Of a stretch of 64,000 nt of DNA, positions 34,080 through 42,946 are shown in pieces. The DNA comes from Clostridiales bacterium (GTDB lineage Bacteria > Bacillota > Clostridia > Oscillospirales > Oscillospiraceae). The stretch spans positions 1 to 64,000 of the forward strand of contig JAHAEW010000006.1 in the NCBI GenBank assembly GCA_018374635.1. Direction: 5' to 3'. A program made the translations under genes and the position numbers. The notes under the pieces were generated by a model. The model worked only from the letters and a program-made list of their open reading frames with translations. It ran no database searches and had not been told where the DNA came from. Every line of letters begins with the position of its first letter. The first letter of the stretch is position 1.

Positions 34080-35456
34080 ATGAGACGGACCAACGACCTG
34101 GGACGCGACCCAGTGGGGAGGTTGGTGCTTCGCCTGGCCATTCCCACGATGCTGGCCCAGCTGGTCAACGTGCTTTACAGCATCGTGGACCGGATGTATA
34201 TTGGAAATATCCCCGACATCGGGGGACTGGCCCTGGCGGGGGTGGGCGTGTGCGGCCCCATCGTGACCCTGCTCAGCTCCTTTGCCAGCCTGGTGGGCCT
34301 GGGCGGCAGTCCCATCATGGCCATGCGCATGGGAGAGGGGCGAAAAGAGGAGGCCCGGCGTATCCTGAACAACTGCTTTTTGATGCTGCTGGTGCTCTCG
34401 CTGGTCCTGACGGTGGGCTTTTTGCTGGCCAAAGACCATCTGCTCATGTGGTTTGGAGCCAGTGAGATCACCTTTCCCTATGCCAATACCTATATGACCA
34501 TCTATACGGCGGGCACTTTTTTTGCCCTGATGGCTAACGGTATGAACAACTTCCTCATCTGTCAGGGATTTTCCGGGCTGGGTATGGCCACCGTCATGCT
34601 GGGCGCGGTGCTCAACATCATCCTGGACCCCATCTTTATTTTTGGACTGGGAATGGATGTGGCCGGCGCGGCGCTGGCTACCGTGATCTCTCAGATGGCC
34701 TCCTGCGCCTTCGTGCTGGGGGCCCTGCTGCGCAAGCGTATGCCGGTGCGGCTGGGATGGGGCGGCTTTGACGGAGCCGTCATGCGCCGGGTCCTGCTCT
34801 TCGGACTGTCGCCCTTTCTGATCATTGCCACTGACAGCGTGCTGCTCATTGTCCTCAACACGGTCCTTCAGCGTTATGGAGGGCCCGGGCTGGGTGATAC
34901 GCTGGTCACCTGCGCCACCATTGTGCAGAGCTACCTGCTCCTCATCACCATGCCCATGGGCGGGATGACCCTGGGGACCCAGCCGGTGGTCAGCTTCAAT
35001 TTCGGGGCGGGAGAGCCGGAGCGGATCAAAAAAGCCATTCAGACCATTGTGACCCTGTGTCTGATCTTCTGCGGGGTGATGATGGTCGTCACCTATACGG
35101 TTTCCCCCTTCTTTGTGCGGCTTTTTACCGCAGACGGAGAGATTGCCGCCCGGTCGGTGCGCTACATCAAGATGTTCACCTGCATGATCATCCCTCTGGC
35201 GGTACAGTATCCGCTGGTGGACGAGACCACGGCCCTGGGCCGGGTGCGGCGGGCGCTGTTCTGCTCCCTGTTCCGCAAGAGCGTCTTTCTGGCGGGGCTT
35301 CTGCTCCTGCCCTATTTCTTCGGGGCGGAGGCCACCTTCTTCTCGGAACCCATTGCCGATCTGGCGGCGGCCACCGTTACCACGATCCTGTTTGTACGGG
35401 GCTTCCCCCAGCTGCTCCTGGAGTGCGCCAACAGCAGAGAACAGCGTGTGGGATAG
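34080..35456 (+). CDS. MATE-family exporter (second copy, divergent)
   Basis: The 458-residue protein is a 12-helix MATE transporter with AIPTMLAQLVNVLYSIVDRM near 20-39 and QPVVSFNFGAGEPERIKKA near 300-318. The ATG at 34080 has GAGAAGGAG upstream and gives MRRTNDLGRDPVGRLVLRL, the usual MATE start; the open frame extends to 33777 but that extension crosses the promoter. It is only distantly like the minus-strand copy, so this is not a recent duplication. It ends before a strong hairpin. Confidence 0.9.
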   Translation: MRRTNDLGRDPVGRLVLRLAIPTMLAQLVNVLYSIVDRMYIGNIPDIGGLALAGVGVCGPIVTLLSSFASLVGLGGSPIMAMRMGEGRKEEARRILNNCFLMLLVLSLVLTVGFLLAKDHLLMWFGASEITFPYANTYMTIYTAGTFFALMANGMNNFLICQGFSGLGMATVMLGAVLNIILDPIFIFGLGMDVAGAALATVISQMASCAFVLGALLRKRMPVRLGWGGFDGAVMRRVLLFGLSPFLIIATDSVLLIVLNTVLQRYGGPGLGDTLVTCATIVQSYLLLITMPMGGMTLGTQPVVSFNFGAGEPERIKKAIQTIVTLCLIFCGVMMVVTYTVSPFFVRLFTADGEIAARSVRYIKMFTCMIIPLAVQYPLVDETTALGRVRRALFCSLFRKSVFLAGLLLLPYFFGAEATFFSEPIADLAAATVTTILFVRGFPQLLLECANSREQRVG

Positions 35457-35464
35457 AACAGGAA

Positions 35465-35499
35465 CAGCCCGGAGCGTCTTTCAGAGACGCTCCGGGCTG
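35465..35499. terminator. Hairpin between convergent MATE and ECF genes
   Basis: A 15-bp perfect stem (35465-35479 / 35485-35499); T-runs are weak on both sides, but its place suits a shared terminator. Confidence 0.75.
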
Positions 35500-35507
35500 T
35501 ATCACAT

Positions 35508-36080
35508 TCAGGGCATCATCACGCCGGCGCGGAGAAGCGGGGGGCGGATCATCTCCCACAGAGGAACTGCCACTGCCACGGCCAGAATGGCGTTAATCGT
35601 AGAGGTCAGGCATTTGGTAGCCAGGAAGATCAGCATGGGCGAACCGGGGGAGAGGCTGAACACAAAGGCGCCCATGAGCCAGCTCTTGCAGAAATAGAGG
35701 ACCACATAGGCCAGAGAGCCCAGAATGGCGCCGGACAGGTTCCAGCGGAAGGAGAGGCTTTTGCGCCCCCGCCAGTGGGCGATCAGGCCGGTGAGAAAGC
35801 CGATGAAGAATTTGTTGAGGAAGGTGATCCAGGCCTCGGGGGCATAGAGCGGGTTGGTCAGGTCGTACAGGGCCGAACCGATGGCACAGGAGAGGCCGCC
35901 CGCCGGCCCCAGCAGCAGGCCGGAGAGGACGCACATGATGTTGCCCAGCTGGATGGCGGCGTTATCCACGGAGATGGGCACCAGGATGCGGAAGCCGGAG
36001 AAGATGAGCACCAGGGCGGACATGAGGCCGATCAGCACGATTTTATGGGTGGTAAAGCGGGAACGGGTGGTGATCTTCAT
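35508..36080 (-). CDS. ECF transporter S component
   Basis: The 190-residue protein has five to six membrane helices and the short N-terminal arm (TTRSRFTTHKIVLIGLMSAL) typical of vitamin-binding S components of energy-coupling factor transporters. QLGNIMCVLSGLLLGPAGGL near 45-64 and YDLTNP near 76 match the family. The vitamin cannot be told; no riboswitch is visible because the leader is only about 30 nt. GGAG precedes the ATG at 36080. The shared ECF module genes are not in this window. Confidence 0.82.
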   Translation of the reverse strand: MKITTRSRFTTHKIVLIGLMSALVLIFSGFRILVPISVDNAAIQLGNIMCVLSGLLLGPAGGLSCAIGSALYDLTNPLYAPEAWITFLNKFFIGFLTGLIAHWRGRKSLSFRWNLSGAILGSLAYVVLYFCKSWLMGAFVFSLSPGSPMLIFLATKCLTSTINAILAVAVAVPLWEMIRPPLLRAGVMMP

Positions 36081-36118
36081 AAGCAGACACTCCAATCAAG
36101 ATAACAGGCATGTCCCTC

Positions 36119-36147
36119 ATTATAGCGCGCCGGCCTGTGGGATGCAA
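36119..36147 (-). promoter_or_regulatory. Promoter of ECF S-component gene
   Basis: On the minus strand, TTGCAT (36142-36147), 17 bases, TATAAT (36119-36124). Confidence 0.75.
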
Positions 36148-36233
36148 GCGGCTTGCGGTGGGACGGACGGGTGCAGGGCGCTTTCCTCCAGAGCGATGCG
36201 AAAAAGAAAAAACGCCGGAACCGGCGGCCTCCA

Positions 36234-36262
36234 TTGACACAGCCCTGTCAATTTAGTAAGAT
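36234..36262 (+). promoter_or_regulatory. Promoter of LysA-like gene with palindrome on the -35
   Basis: TTGACA (36234-36239), 17 bases, TAAGAT (36257-36262). TTGACA and TGTCAA (36245-36250) form a six-bp inverted repeat that overlaps the -35 and could be a repressor site. Confidence 0.65.
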
Positions 36263-36308
36263 AAAGCAACAGAATCTTTCCATTCCAAAGAAATCAGGTG
36301 AGTCCACA

Positions 36309-37565
36309 ATGAAGAAGCCTTTTGTCACCCAGGAGCAGCTCCAGAACATTGCTGCGCAGTATCCTACCCCGTTTCATCTCTATGACGAGCGGGGCATCCG
36401 GGAAAACGCCCGCCGGCTGAAGGCGGCCTTTTCCTGGAATCCCGGGTTTCGGGAGTATTTTGCCGTCAAAGCTACCCCGACGCCCGCCATTCTCAAGCTC
36501 CTGCGGGAGGAGGGGTGCGGCGTGGACTGCTCCTCCCTGACCGAGCTGATGATGTCCGAGCGCTGCGGCTTTCAAGGAGAAGAGATCATGTTTTCCTCCA
36601 ATGACACCCCGCCGGAGGAGTTTGCCCTGGCCCACCGCCTGGGGGCCACCATCAATCTGGACGACATCACCCACATCGACTGCCTGAAGGAGACCCTGGG
36701 CACCCTGCCCGAGACGGTCAGCTGCCGGTTCAATCCGGGGGGCGTGTTCTCCATCGGAGCCTCCAAAGAGGGGTTCCAGGTCATGGATCACCCCGGCGAC
36801 GCCAAGTACGGATTCACCCGGGAGCAGCTCTTCACGGGCTTCCGCCGGCTCAAGGAGCTGGGGGTGAAGCACTTTGGCCTGCACTCCTTCCTGGCCTCCA
36901 ACACCCTGTCCAACGAGTACTATCCCACCCTGGCGGGGATTCTCTTCCAGCTGGCCGCCGACCTGAAGCGGGAGACTGGATGCCACATCCGCTTCATCAA
37001 TCTCTCGGGCGGCGTGGGCGTGCCCTACCGCCCCGAACAGACCGCCAATGACATCTTCGCTATCGGCGAGGGGGTGCGCAGACAGTATGAGTCCATCCTG
37101 GCGCCGGCCGGGATGGGAGATGTGGCCATCTTTACCGAGCTGGGCCGGTTCATGCTGGCCCCCTACGGCTGTCTGGTGACCCGGGCCATCCATGAGAAGC
37201 ATACCTACAAGGAGTACATCGGGGTGGACGCCTGCGCCGCCGACCTGATGCGCCCGGCCATGTACGGGGCCTATCACCACATCACCGTCATGGGGAAGGA
37301 GGACGCCCCCCGGGACCACGTCTATGATGTGACCGGCTCCCTGTGTGAGAACAACGACAAGTTTGCCGTAGACCGCGCCCTGCCCCGGATCGACATGGGG
37401 GACCTGCTGGTCATCCACGACACCGGCGCCCACGGCCACGCCATGGGCTACAACTACAACGGCCGCCTGCGCTCGGCGGAGATCCTCCTGCGGGAGGACG
37501 GCTCTACGGAGCTGATCCGCCGGGCCGAGACGCCGGAGGACTATTTCGCCACCGTGGTGTGGTAA
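36309..37565 (+). CDS. Diaminopimelate decarboxylase-like PLP enzyme (LysA family)
   Basis: The 418-residue protein has the fold-III decarboxylase features: PLP lysine in YFAVKATPTP near 53-62, GLHSFLASNT near 193, SGGVGVPYRP near 234, ELGRFMLAPYG near 277, and the substrate-binding CENND near 346 with RPAMYGAYHHI near 317. These match meso-diaminopimelate decarboxylase, the last step of lysine synthesis. The GLHSF segment differs from the more common GLHCHIGS, so a related substrate remains possible. The ATG at 36309 has AGGTGA upstream. It is a single-gene unit with promoter and terminator; other lysine genes are absent. Confidence 0.82.
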   Translation: MKKPFVTQEQLQNIAAQYPTPFHLYDERGIRENARRLKAAFSWNPGFREYFAVKATPTPAILKLLREEGCGVDCSSLTELMMSERCGFQGEEIMFSSNDTPPEEFALAHRLGATINLDDITHIDCLKETLGTLPETVSCRFNPGGVFSIGASKEGFQVMDHPGDAKYGFTREQLFTGFRRLKELGVKHFGLHSFLASNTLSNEYYPTLAGILFQLAADLKRETGCHIRFINLSGGVGVPYRPEQTANDIFAIGEGVRRQYESILAPAGMGDVAIFTELGRFMLAPYGCLVTRAIHEKHTYKEYIGVDACAADLMRPAMYGAYHHITVMGKEDAPRDHVYDVTGSLCENNDKFAVDRALPRIDMGDLLVIHDTGAHGHAMGYNYNGRLRSAEILLREDGSTELIRRAETPEDYFATVVW

Positions 37566-37572
37566 ACCAAAA

Positions 37573-37627
37573 GGAAAGCCGCCCTCCGTCCATGCTGCGC
37601 TGCGCAGAGGACGAAGGGCGGCTTTCC
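37573..37627. terminator. Terminator between convergent genes
   Basis: A 13-bp perfect stem (37573-37585 / 37615-37627), with an added GTCC/GGAC inner pairing. Confidence 0.8.
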
Positions 37628-37644
37628 CGTCAAGAAAGGGCGGC

Positions 37645-37950
37645 TCAGGAACGGCGGGAGTCTTTGCGCTCCTGCCGCTTTCCCAGATAGACGGCCAAAA
37701 AGATCACCGTGAGGATATTGACCGAGCAGAACCCAAGCAGCCCTATGAGGAGGAGCTGGGCCCCCGCCTCGCCGCCGGCGGAGGACTGGAAGATCAGCAC
37801 TCCGGCCACGCCCAGAGAAAAGAGAAGCGAGAGCGCGGGCAGAATGAGCCCCGGCCACCGGCTGGGGTGCGCGGACAGGACGCTCTGAAGGGCGCACAGG
37901 GCGGCAAAGCAGGCCGTCAGCAGGACAAAGCCTAAGACAAAGGGCAGCAT
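37645..37950 (-). CDS. Small three-helix membrane protein, hypothetical
   Basis: The 101-residue protein has three strong membrane segments (about 3-27, 34-55 and 64-88) and a short basic tail GKRQERKDSRRS, so the C terminus is probably inside. AAAAGGAG precedes the ATG at 37950 and ATTATA at 37989-37994 gives a TATAAT on the minus strand. No family is recognised. Confidence 0.65.
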   Translation of the reverse strand: MLPFVLGFVLLTACFAALCALQSVLSAHPSRWPGLILPALSLLFSLGVAGVLIFQSSAGGEAGAQLLLIGLLGFCSVNILTVIFLAVYLGKRQERKDSRRS

Positions 37951-38049
37951 GGAGACACTCCTTTTCCGATGAAAACTGGATCAGAGGTATTATAATGCCG
38001 TGGAAGGGGAATTGTCTACCCTCGGAACAGGAAAGAGCGGGGGGCGGAC

Positions 38050-38078
38050 TTGTAAGAATGGAGCGAAAATGGTATAAT
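38050..38078 (+). promoter_or_regulatory. pyrE promoter
   Basis: TTGTAA (38050-38055), 17 bases, TATAAT (38073-38078). Confidence 0.75.
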
Positions 38079-38121
38079 AATACGACTTTAAAGCAACCGA
38101 TTGAAGGAGAGACGGGAAGTT

Positions 38122-38796
38122 ATGGCTTACAAAGAAGAATTCATCACCTTCATGGTGCGCTCCGGCGTGCTGACCTTCGGCGACTTCACCACCAAGTCCG
38201 GCCGCAAGACCCCCTATTTCATCAACACCGGAAACTATAAGACCGGCGCTCAGGCCGCCAAGCTGGGCGACTACTATGCCGCCTGCATTCAGGAGAACCT
38301 GCCCGAGGGCGTGACCTGTCTCTTTGGCCCCGCCTACAAGGGCATCCCCCTGGCCGTAGCCGCTGCCTCCTCCCTGTACCGCAAGTATGACCGGGACCTG
38401 CCCTACTGTTTCAACCGCAAGGAGGTCAAGGACCACGGCGAGGGCGGCTCCATGGTGGGCTACAAGCCCCAGGACGGGGACGACGTGGTCATCGTGGAGG
38501 ATGTGGTCACCGCCGGCACCGCCGTGCGGGAGTCCATCGAGCTCTTCAAGCACGTGGCCAAGGTCCGCATGAAGGCCCTCATTGTCTCGGTGGACCGGAT
38601 GGAGCGGGGCACCAAGGACTGCTCCACCCTGGACGAGCTGCGGCAGGACTACGGGATCGCCGTCTATCCCATTGTCACCGTGCGGGAGATCATCGCATTC
38701 CTGCACAACCGGGAGATCGACGGCAAGGTCTACATTGACGACGCCGTGAAGGCCCGCATGGAGGCCTATCTGGCGGAGTACGGTCCCCGGGGATAA
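38122..38796 (+). CDS. pyrE: Orotate phosphoribosyltransferase
   Basis: The 224-residue protein joins orotate to PRPP to make orotidine monophosphate in pyrimidine synthesis. It shows FGDFTTKSGRKTPYF near 16-30, FGPAYKGIPLA near 71-81, the loop NRKEVKDHGEGG near 102-113 and the PRPP-binding VVIVEDVVTAGTA near 123-135. AAGGAGA lies about 11 bases before the ATG at 38122. It has its own promoter, and radC follows after three bases. Confidence 0.95.
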   Translation: MAYKEEFITFMVRSGVLTFGDFTTKSGRKTPYFINTGNYKTGAQAAKLGDYYAACIQENLPEGVTCLFGPAYKGIPLAVAAASSLYRKYDRDLPYCFNRKEVKDHGEGGSMVGYKPQDGDDVVIVEDVVTAGTAVRESIELFKHVAKVRMKALIVSVDRMERGTKDCSTLDELRQDYGIAVYPIVTVREIIAFLHNREIDGKVYIDDAVKARMEAYLAEYGPRG

Positions 38797-38799
38797 CCT

Positions 38800-39477
38800 A
38801 TGGGGATCCACGATGGGCACCGGCAGCGGCTGAAGCGCGAATTTCTGACCCGGCCGGAGTCCTTCCCCGACCATAAGGCGCTGGAGCTGCTTCTCTTCTA
38901 TGCCAATCCCAGGAGCGACACCAATCCTCTGGCCCATGACCTGATGGAGCGCTTCGGTTCCATCGCCGGGGTGCTGGACGCCGCGCCGGAGGAGCTGGAG
39001 AAGGTCAAAGGGGTGGGAGAGCACGCCGCCGTGCTCCTCAAGTGCGTCAAGGAACTCTCCGGCCGCTACCTCACCTCCCGGGCCAGTCTGGACGGGATCG
39101 TGGAGGATACGCAGACGGCCTGTGCCCTGCTGCGCCCCTATTTCTTCGGGGCCAGGAATGAGCGTGTGTGCGTGCTGTGTATGGACGGCAAGCGCAAGGC
39201 GCTGGGCGTACGGGCGGTGGGGGAGGGCAATGTGAACGCTGTGGAGGTCACCAGCCGCCGCATCGCGGAGGCCGCGCTGGCCCTCAATGCCACGGGGCTG
39301 ATCCTGGCCCACAACCATGTTTCCGGCCTGGCCTTTCCCTCAGTGGAGGACAAGCTCACCACCCGGCAGTTGGCGGAACTGCTAGCCCGGCTGGGCGTGG
39401 AGCTGGTAGACCACATCATCTTTACCGATGATGACGCGGTATCCCTGCGGGACAGCGGCTTTTTTGCCGTTATCTGA
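38800..39477 (+). CDS. radC: RadC-family JAMM protein
   Basis: The 225-residue protein has N-terminal helix-hairpin-helix repeats (about 10-75, with the GVGEHAAVLLK turn near 69-79) and a C-terminal JAMM/MPN domain with the metal motif HNHVSG near 170 and S...D nearby in GLAFPSVEDKLTTRQ. RadC was named for DNA repair, but its role is still unsettled. It begins three bases after the pyrE stop, so it depends on that transcript; the uvrB promoter follows directly. Confidence 0.92.
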   Translation: MGIHDGHRQRLKREFLTRPESFPDHKALELLLFYANPRSDTNPLAHDLMERFGSIAGVLDAAPEELEKVKGVGEHAAVLLKCVKELSGRYLTSRASLDGIVEDTQTACALLRPYFFGARNERVCVLCMDGKRKALGVRAVGEGNVNAVEVTSRRIAEAALALNATGLILAHNHVSGLAFPSVEDKLTTRQLAELLARLGVELVDHIIFTDDDAVSLRDSGFFAVI

Positions 39478-39480
39478 CAC

Positions 39481-39509
39481 TTGAATTAGAACGTGCGTTC
39501 TGATACAAT
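39481..39509 (+). promoter_or_regulatory. uvrB promoter with LexA (SOS) box
   Basis: TTGAAT (39481-39486), 17 bases, TACAAT (39504-39509). The spacer holds the palindrome AGAACGTGCGTTCT (39488-39501), which fits the GAAC-N4-GTTC form of Gram-positive LexA operators. Confidence 0.85.
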
Positions 39510-39609
39510 GGACGTACGGCGGCCGCGGGGAGATGTGGATGCACGTCGCCCCGCGCCCTTTTTCCGGGGGAGAGCGCCCGGCGGATCACAAGAGCAAGGA
39601 GGAGGAGAC

Positions 39610-41577
39610 ATGCCAGATTTTCAGGTGGTATCGGAATACCGGCCCGCGGGCGATCAGCCGGAGGCCATTAAGACCCTGGCCCGGGGGGTGGAGATGGGCT
39701 TGCAGGAGCAGACCCTGCTGGGGGTCACGGGCTCGGGCAAGACCTTCACCATGGCCAAGACCATTGAACGCATCCAGCGCCCAACCCTGGTCCTGGCCCA
39801 CAATAAGACCCTGGCAGCCCAGCTCTGCGCCGAATTCCGGGAGTTTTTCCCCCACAACGCGGTGGAGTATTTTGTCTCCTACTACGACTACTACCAGCCG
39901 GAGGCCTATATTCCCCACACCGACACCTATATCGAGAAGGATGCCGCCACCAACGATGAGATCGACCGCCTGCGCCTCTCGGCCACCTGCGCCCTGCTGG
40001 AGCGGCGGGATGTGATTGTGGTCTCCTCCGTGTCCTGCATCTACGGCCTGGGCGAGCCGGAGGATTTTGCCAAGATGATGGTCTCCCTCCGGGTGGGCGG
40101 CACGCTGGAGCGGGACGAGCTCCTCCGGCGGCTGGTGGAGATCCGGTATGAGCGCAACGACATCGCCTTTGAGCGCAATATGTTCCGGGTGCGGGGGGAT
40201 ACCGTGGAGGTCTTCCCGGCCTATTGGAAGGACACCGCCATCCGGGTGGAGTTTTTTGGGGACGAGATCGACCGCATCAGCGAGATCAACGTGGTCACGG
40301 GCGCCGTCATCCGGAACCTAAATCACATCCCCATCTGGCCCGCCACCCACTATGTCACCCCGAAGGAGAAGATGGACGCCGCCATCGGGGAGATCTACCG
40401 GGAACTGGAGGAGCGACTCAAGTTCTTCCAGGACAACGAGCAGCTGGTGGAGGCCCAGCGCCTCAAGCAGCGGGTGCTCTACGACATCGAGATGATGCAG
40501 GAGCTGGGATACTGCTCCGGCATCGAGAATTACTCCCGGGTCATCGAGGGACGGCCGGTGGGGTCCCCGCCCCATACCCTGCTGGACTATTTCCCCAAAG
40601 ACTTTGTCCTCTTCATCGATGAGAGCCATGTGACCCTCCCCCAGGTGCGGGCCATGTACAACGGGGACCGGGCCCGCAAGACCACGCTGGTGGACTACGG
40701 CTTCCGCCTGCCCTGCGCCTTTGATAACCGTCCGTTGAAATTTGAGGAATTTGAACAGAGAGTAAACCAGGTCATCTATGTTTCGGCCACCCCCGGGGAG
40801 TATGAACGCACCCGTTCCGGCCAGATCGTGGAGCAGGTCATCCGGCCCACGGGACTCCTGGACCCCCGGATCGAGGTCCGGCCGGTGGAGGGACAGATCG
40901 ACGACCTCATCGGCGAGATCAACGAGCGCGCGGAGCGGAAGGAGCGGGTGCTGGTCACCACGCTCACCAAGAAGATGGCGGAGGATCTGACCACTTATCT
41001 CCAGGGAGCGGGCGTCAAGGTGCGCTACATGCACCACGACATCGACACCATGGAGCGCATGGAGATCATCCGGGACCTGCGTCTGGGGACCTTCGACGTG
41101 CTGGTTGGCATCAACCTGCTGCGGGAGGGTCTGGACCTGCCCGAGGTGAGTCTGGTGGCGATCCTGGACGCGGACAAGGAGGGCTTCCTCCGCTCCGAGA
41201 CCTCCCTCATCCAGACCATCGGCCGGGCGGCCCGCAACGCCGACGGCCTGGTGGTCATGTATGCCGACACCATTACCCCCTCCATGCGCCGGGCCATTGA
41301 CGAGACCGAGCGGAGACGGGCCAAGCAGGACGCCTTCAACCAGGCCCACGGCATCGTGCCCAAGACCGTCATCAAGTCGGTGCGGGAGCTCATCCGCCTC
41401 TCGGAGGAGGAGAAGAAGGACCGGGAGGCCAAGCATGCGGGCAAGATGACCCGAAGCGAGCGGGAGGCCGCCATCAAGAAGCTGGAAAAGGAGATGAAGG
41501 AGGCCAGCTCCCGGCTGGAGTTCGAGTATGCCGCCGTCCTGCGGGACCGGATCATCGAACTGCGGGGGCAGTCCTAG
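39610..41577 (+). CDS. uvrB: UvrABC excinuclease subunit B
   Basis: The 655-residue protein has all UvrB marks: Walker A GVTGSGKT near 38-45, the beta-hairpin with YYDYYQPEAYIP near 92-103, helicase motifs (IDESHVTLPQVRAMYNGD near 336), QTIGRAARN near 540 and the UvrC-binding UVR domain at the end (about 618-655, ASSRLEFEYAAVLRDRI). It verifies DNA damage after loading by UvrA. AAGGAGGAGGAG precedes the ATG at 39610; the open frame extends further but crosses the promoter. The last 76 bases are duplicated at 41734-41809. uvrA follows about 1.4 kb downstream. Confidence 0.97.
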   Translation: MPDFQVVSEYRPAGDQPEAIKTLARGVEMGLQEQTLLGVTGSGKTFTMAKTIERIQRPTLVLAHNKTLAAQLCAEFREFFPHNAVEYFVSYYDYYQPEAYIPHTDTYIEKDAATNDEIDRLRLSATCALLERRDVIVVSSVSCIYGLGEPEDFAKMMVSLRVGGTLERDELLRRLVEIRYERNDIAFERNMFRVRGDTVEVFPAYWKDTAIRVEFFGDEIDRISEINVVTGAVIRNLNHIPIWPATHYVTPKEKMDAAIGEIYRELEERLKFFQDNEQLVEAQRLKQRVLYDIEMMQELGYCSGIENYSRVIEGRPVGSPPHTLLDYFPKDFVLFIDESHVTLPQVRAMYNGDRARKTTLVDYGFRLPCAFDNRPLKFEEFEQRVNQVIYVSATPGEYERTRSGQIVEQVIRPTGLLDPRIEVRPVEGQIDDLIGEINERAERKERVLVTTLTKKMAEDLTTYLQGAGVKVRYMHHDIDTMERMEIIRDLRLGTFDVLVGINLLREGLDLPEVSLVAILDADKEGFLRSETSLIQTIGRAARNADGLVVMYADTITPSMRRAIDETERRRAKQDAFNQAHGIVPKTVIKSVRELIRLSEEEKKDREAKHAGKMTRSEREAAIKKLEKEMKEASSRLEFEYAAVLRDRIIELRGQS

Positions 41578-41809
41578 CCTCCTTCAGCTCCGCAGGGGCC
41601 CCGCAGGGCGGGGCGGCGCTTGCGCCGTACAAGTGTTTTGACGCAGGCAAAGCCTTGGCGCAGGGCCGATTTATTCGGCCCGAGCATGTGAAAGATTCAG
41701 GGTCCCCGCGCGGCGTTGGCCGCGTGGGGCGAGGAAGGAGGCCAGCTCCCGGTTGGAGTTCGAGTATGCCGCCGTCCTGCGGGACCGGATCATCGAACTG
41801 CGGGGGCAG
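41496..41809. repeat. Direct 76-bp duplication of the uvrB 3' end around a hairpin-rich spacer
   Basis: Copy 1 (41496-41571) is the end of uvrB; copy 2 (41734-41809) lies in non-coding DNA with only one base change, at a period of 238 bases. The 162-base spacer holds several hairpins, including 41663-41669 / 41675-41681 and the GC-rich 41704-41714 / 41718-41729. The nearly full identity means the event is recent or maintained by gene conversion. Confidence 0.95.
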
Positions 41810-41855
41810 CCCTCACACTGACAGCACCCGCCAAAAGAGAAAGGGCGTGTTTTAT

Positions 41856-42128
41856 ATGAAAAAGAGAATGGAACTCCTCTGTACCACTGCGATCTTCTCC
41901 GGTATTCTTCTCCTGCAGCTGGGCATCCTGTTTGCGGCGGTGCTCTCGGGGGACCCGGGCGCCGGGGCTTCCGTGGAGGAGCAGGCCGCCGCCCTGGGCT
42001 GGATGCGGGCCGGACAGGTCAACGCCGTGGCGGGAGCAATTCTCTTTGCCCTCGGTCTGGGGGCAAGGCTGTGGATGGGCCGCCGGCCCCGGCAGTGCCG
42101 CCGCTCCCGGGAAACCGGGCGCTCCTGA
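41856..42128 (+). CDS. Small two-helix membrane protein, hypothetical
   Basis: The 90-residue protein has membrane segments at about 10-30 and 52-74 and a very basic tail (RRPRQCRRSRETGRS). The ATG at 41856 has AAAGGGCG about nine bases upstream. The next gene starts 14 bases later, so the two probably share a transcript. No family is recognised. Confidence 0.6.
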   Translation: MKKRMELLCTTAIFSGILLLQLGILFAAVLSGDPGAGASVEEQAAALGWMRAGQVNAVAGAILFALGLGARLWMGRRPRQCRRSRETGRS

Positions 42129-42142
42129 GAGGGGGAGCTGAT

Positions 42143-42907
42143 ATGAACCGTTGGAGAGCCCTTACCCCTTTCCCGCGGATCATGCTGTGCATCCAGGCAG
42201 GGCTGCTGGTACTTTTCACCGCTCTCTATCCGGTCCTGGGGATGCAGCGGGGGATCGACTTCCAGGGGCAGTTCCTCCGCCAGGTGGAGCGGGGAGAGGA
42301 CACAGTTTATACCGGCACACTGGACGGAAAAACAGTGGAGCTCACCTTCACTCCATCGGGCGCCCTCTTCTACCGCTGGGGGGACGTGGAATACGGCCCC
42401 TATACCCTGACCGAGGACCCCACCGCCCTTCCTCCGTCGGAGCTCATGGGGGATGTGACTGGCGTGGAGCTCCGCCTGGACGGGGCGATCCTCTTCCGGG
42501 GCGGTTACGGCTGGGACGGCCTCTATCTGGTAAATGAGGACGGCACTAAGCTGAATGGTCTGGAAATCGTCACAAATGGGACGGCCTACGGCTTGGACGG
42601 AAGCCAGCAGATCTATGAAGAGGGCCTGTCTATCACCCGGGCCATCGGCCTGCTGCTGGAGGGGCCTCCGCTCCGCAGCCGGGCAGATCTGGAATTGTAT
42701 TTTATAGGAACTCTGATGGCGGCTATCAATGTGGCCTCCATCCTCTTTGCCGATGAGCTGTTCCGCTGGAATCTGCGGTGGCGCATCCGGGACCCGGAAC
42801 GGGCGGAGCCCTCCGAGTGGGAGCTGTTCAGCCGGGGTTTCAGCTGGGTGCTGCTGACCATTCTGGCCCTGTTCGGATATATGATGGGACTGTCCAGCTC
42901 AGCGTAG
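42143..42907 (+). CDS. Membrane protein with an extracytoplasmic beta domain, hypothetical
   Basis: The 254-residue protein has an N-terminal membrane helix (about 12-32), a beta-rich outer domain (about 50-180, with YTGTLDGKTVELTFTPSGAL) and two C-terminal helices (about 188-208 and 232-252). AGAGGGGGAG precedes the ATG at 42143. The gene lies between a small membrane protein and uvrA, 39 bases before the latter. The family and function are unknown. Confidence 0.65.
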   Translation: MNRWRALTPFPRIMLCIQAGLLVLFTALYPVLGMQRGIDFQGQFLRQVERGEDTVYTGTLDGKTVELTFTPSGALFYRWGDVEYGPYTLTEDPTALPPSELMGDVTGVELRLDGAILFRGGYGWDGLYLVNEDGTKLNGLEIVTNGTAYGLDGSQQIYEEGLSITRAIGLLLEGPPLRSRADLELYFIGTLMAAINVASILFADELFRWNLRWRIRDPERAEPSEWELFSRGFSWVLLTILALFGYMMGLSSSA

Positions 42908-42946
42908 CACTATTTTTTCTGAAGGAACAAAGGAGAAGCAAACACT

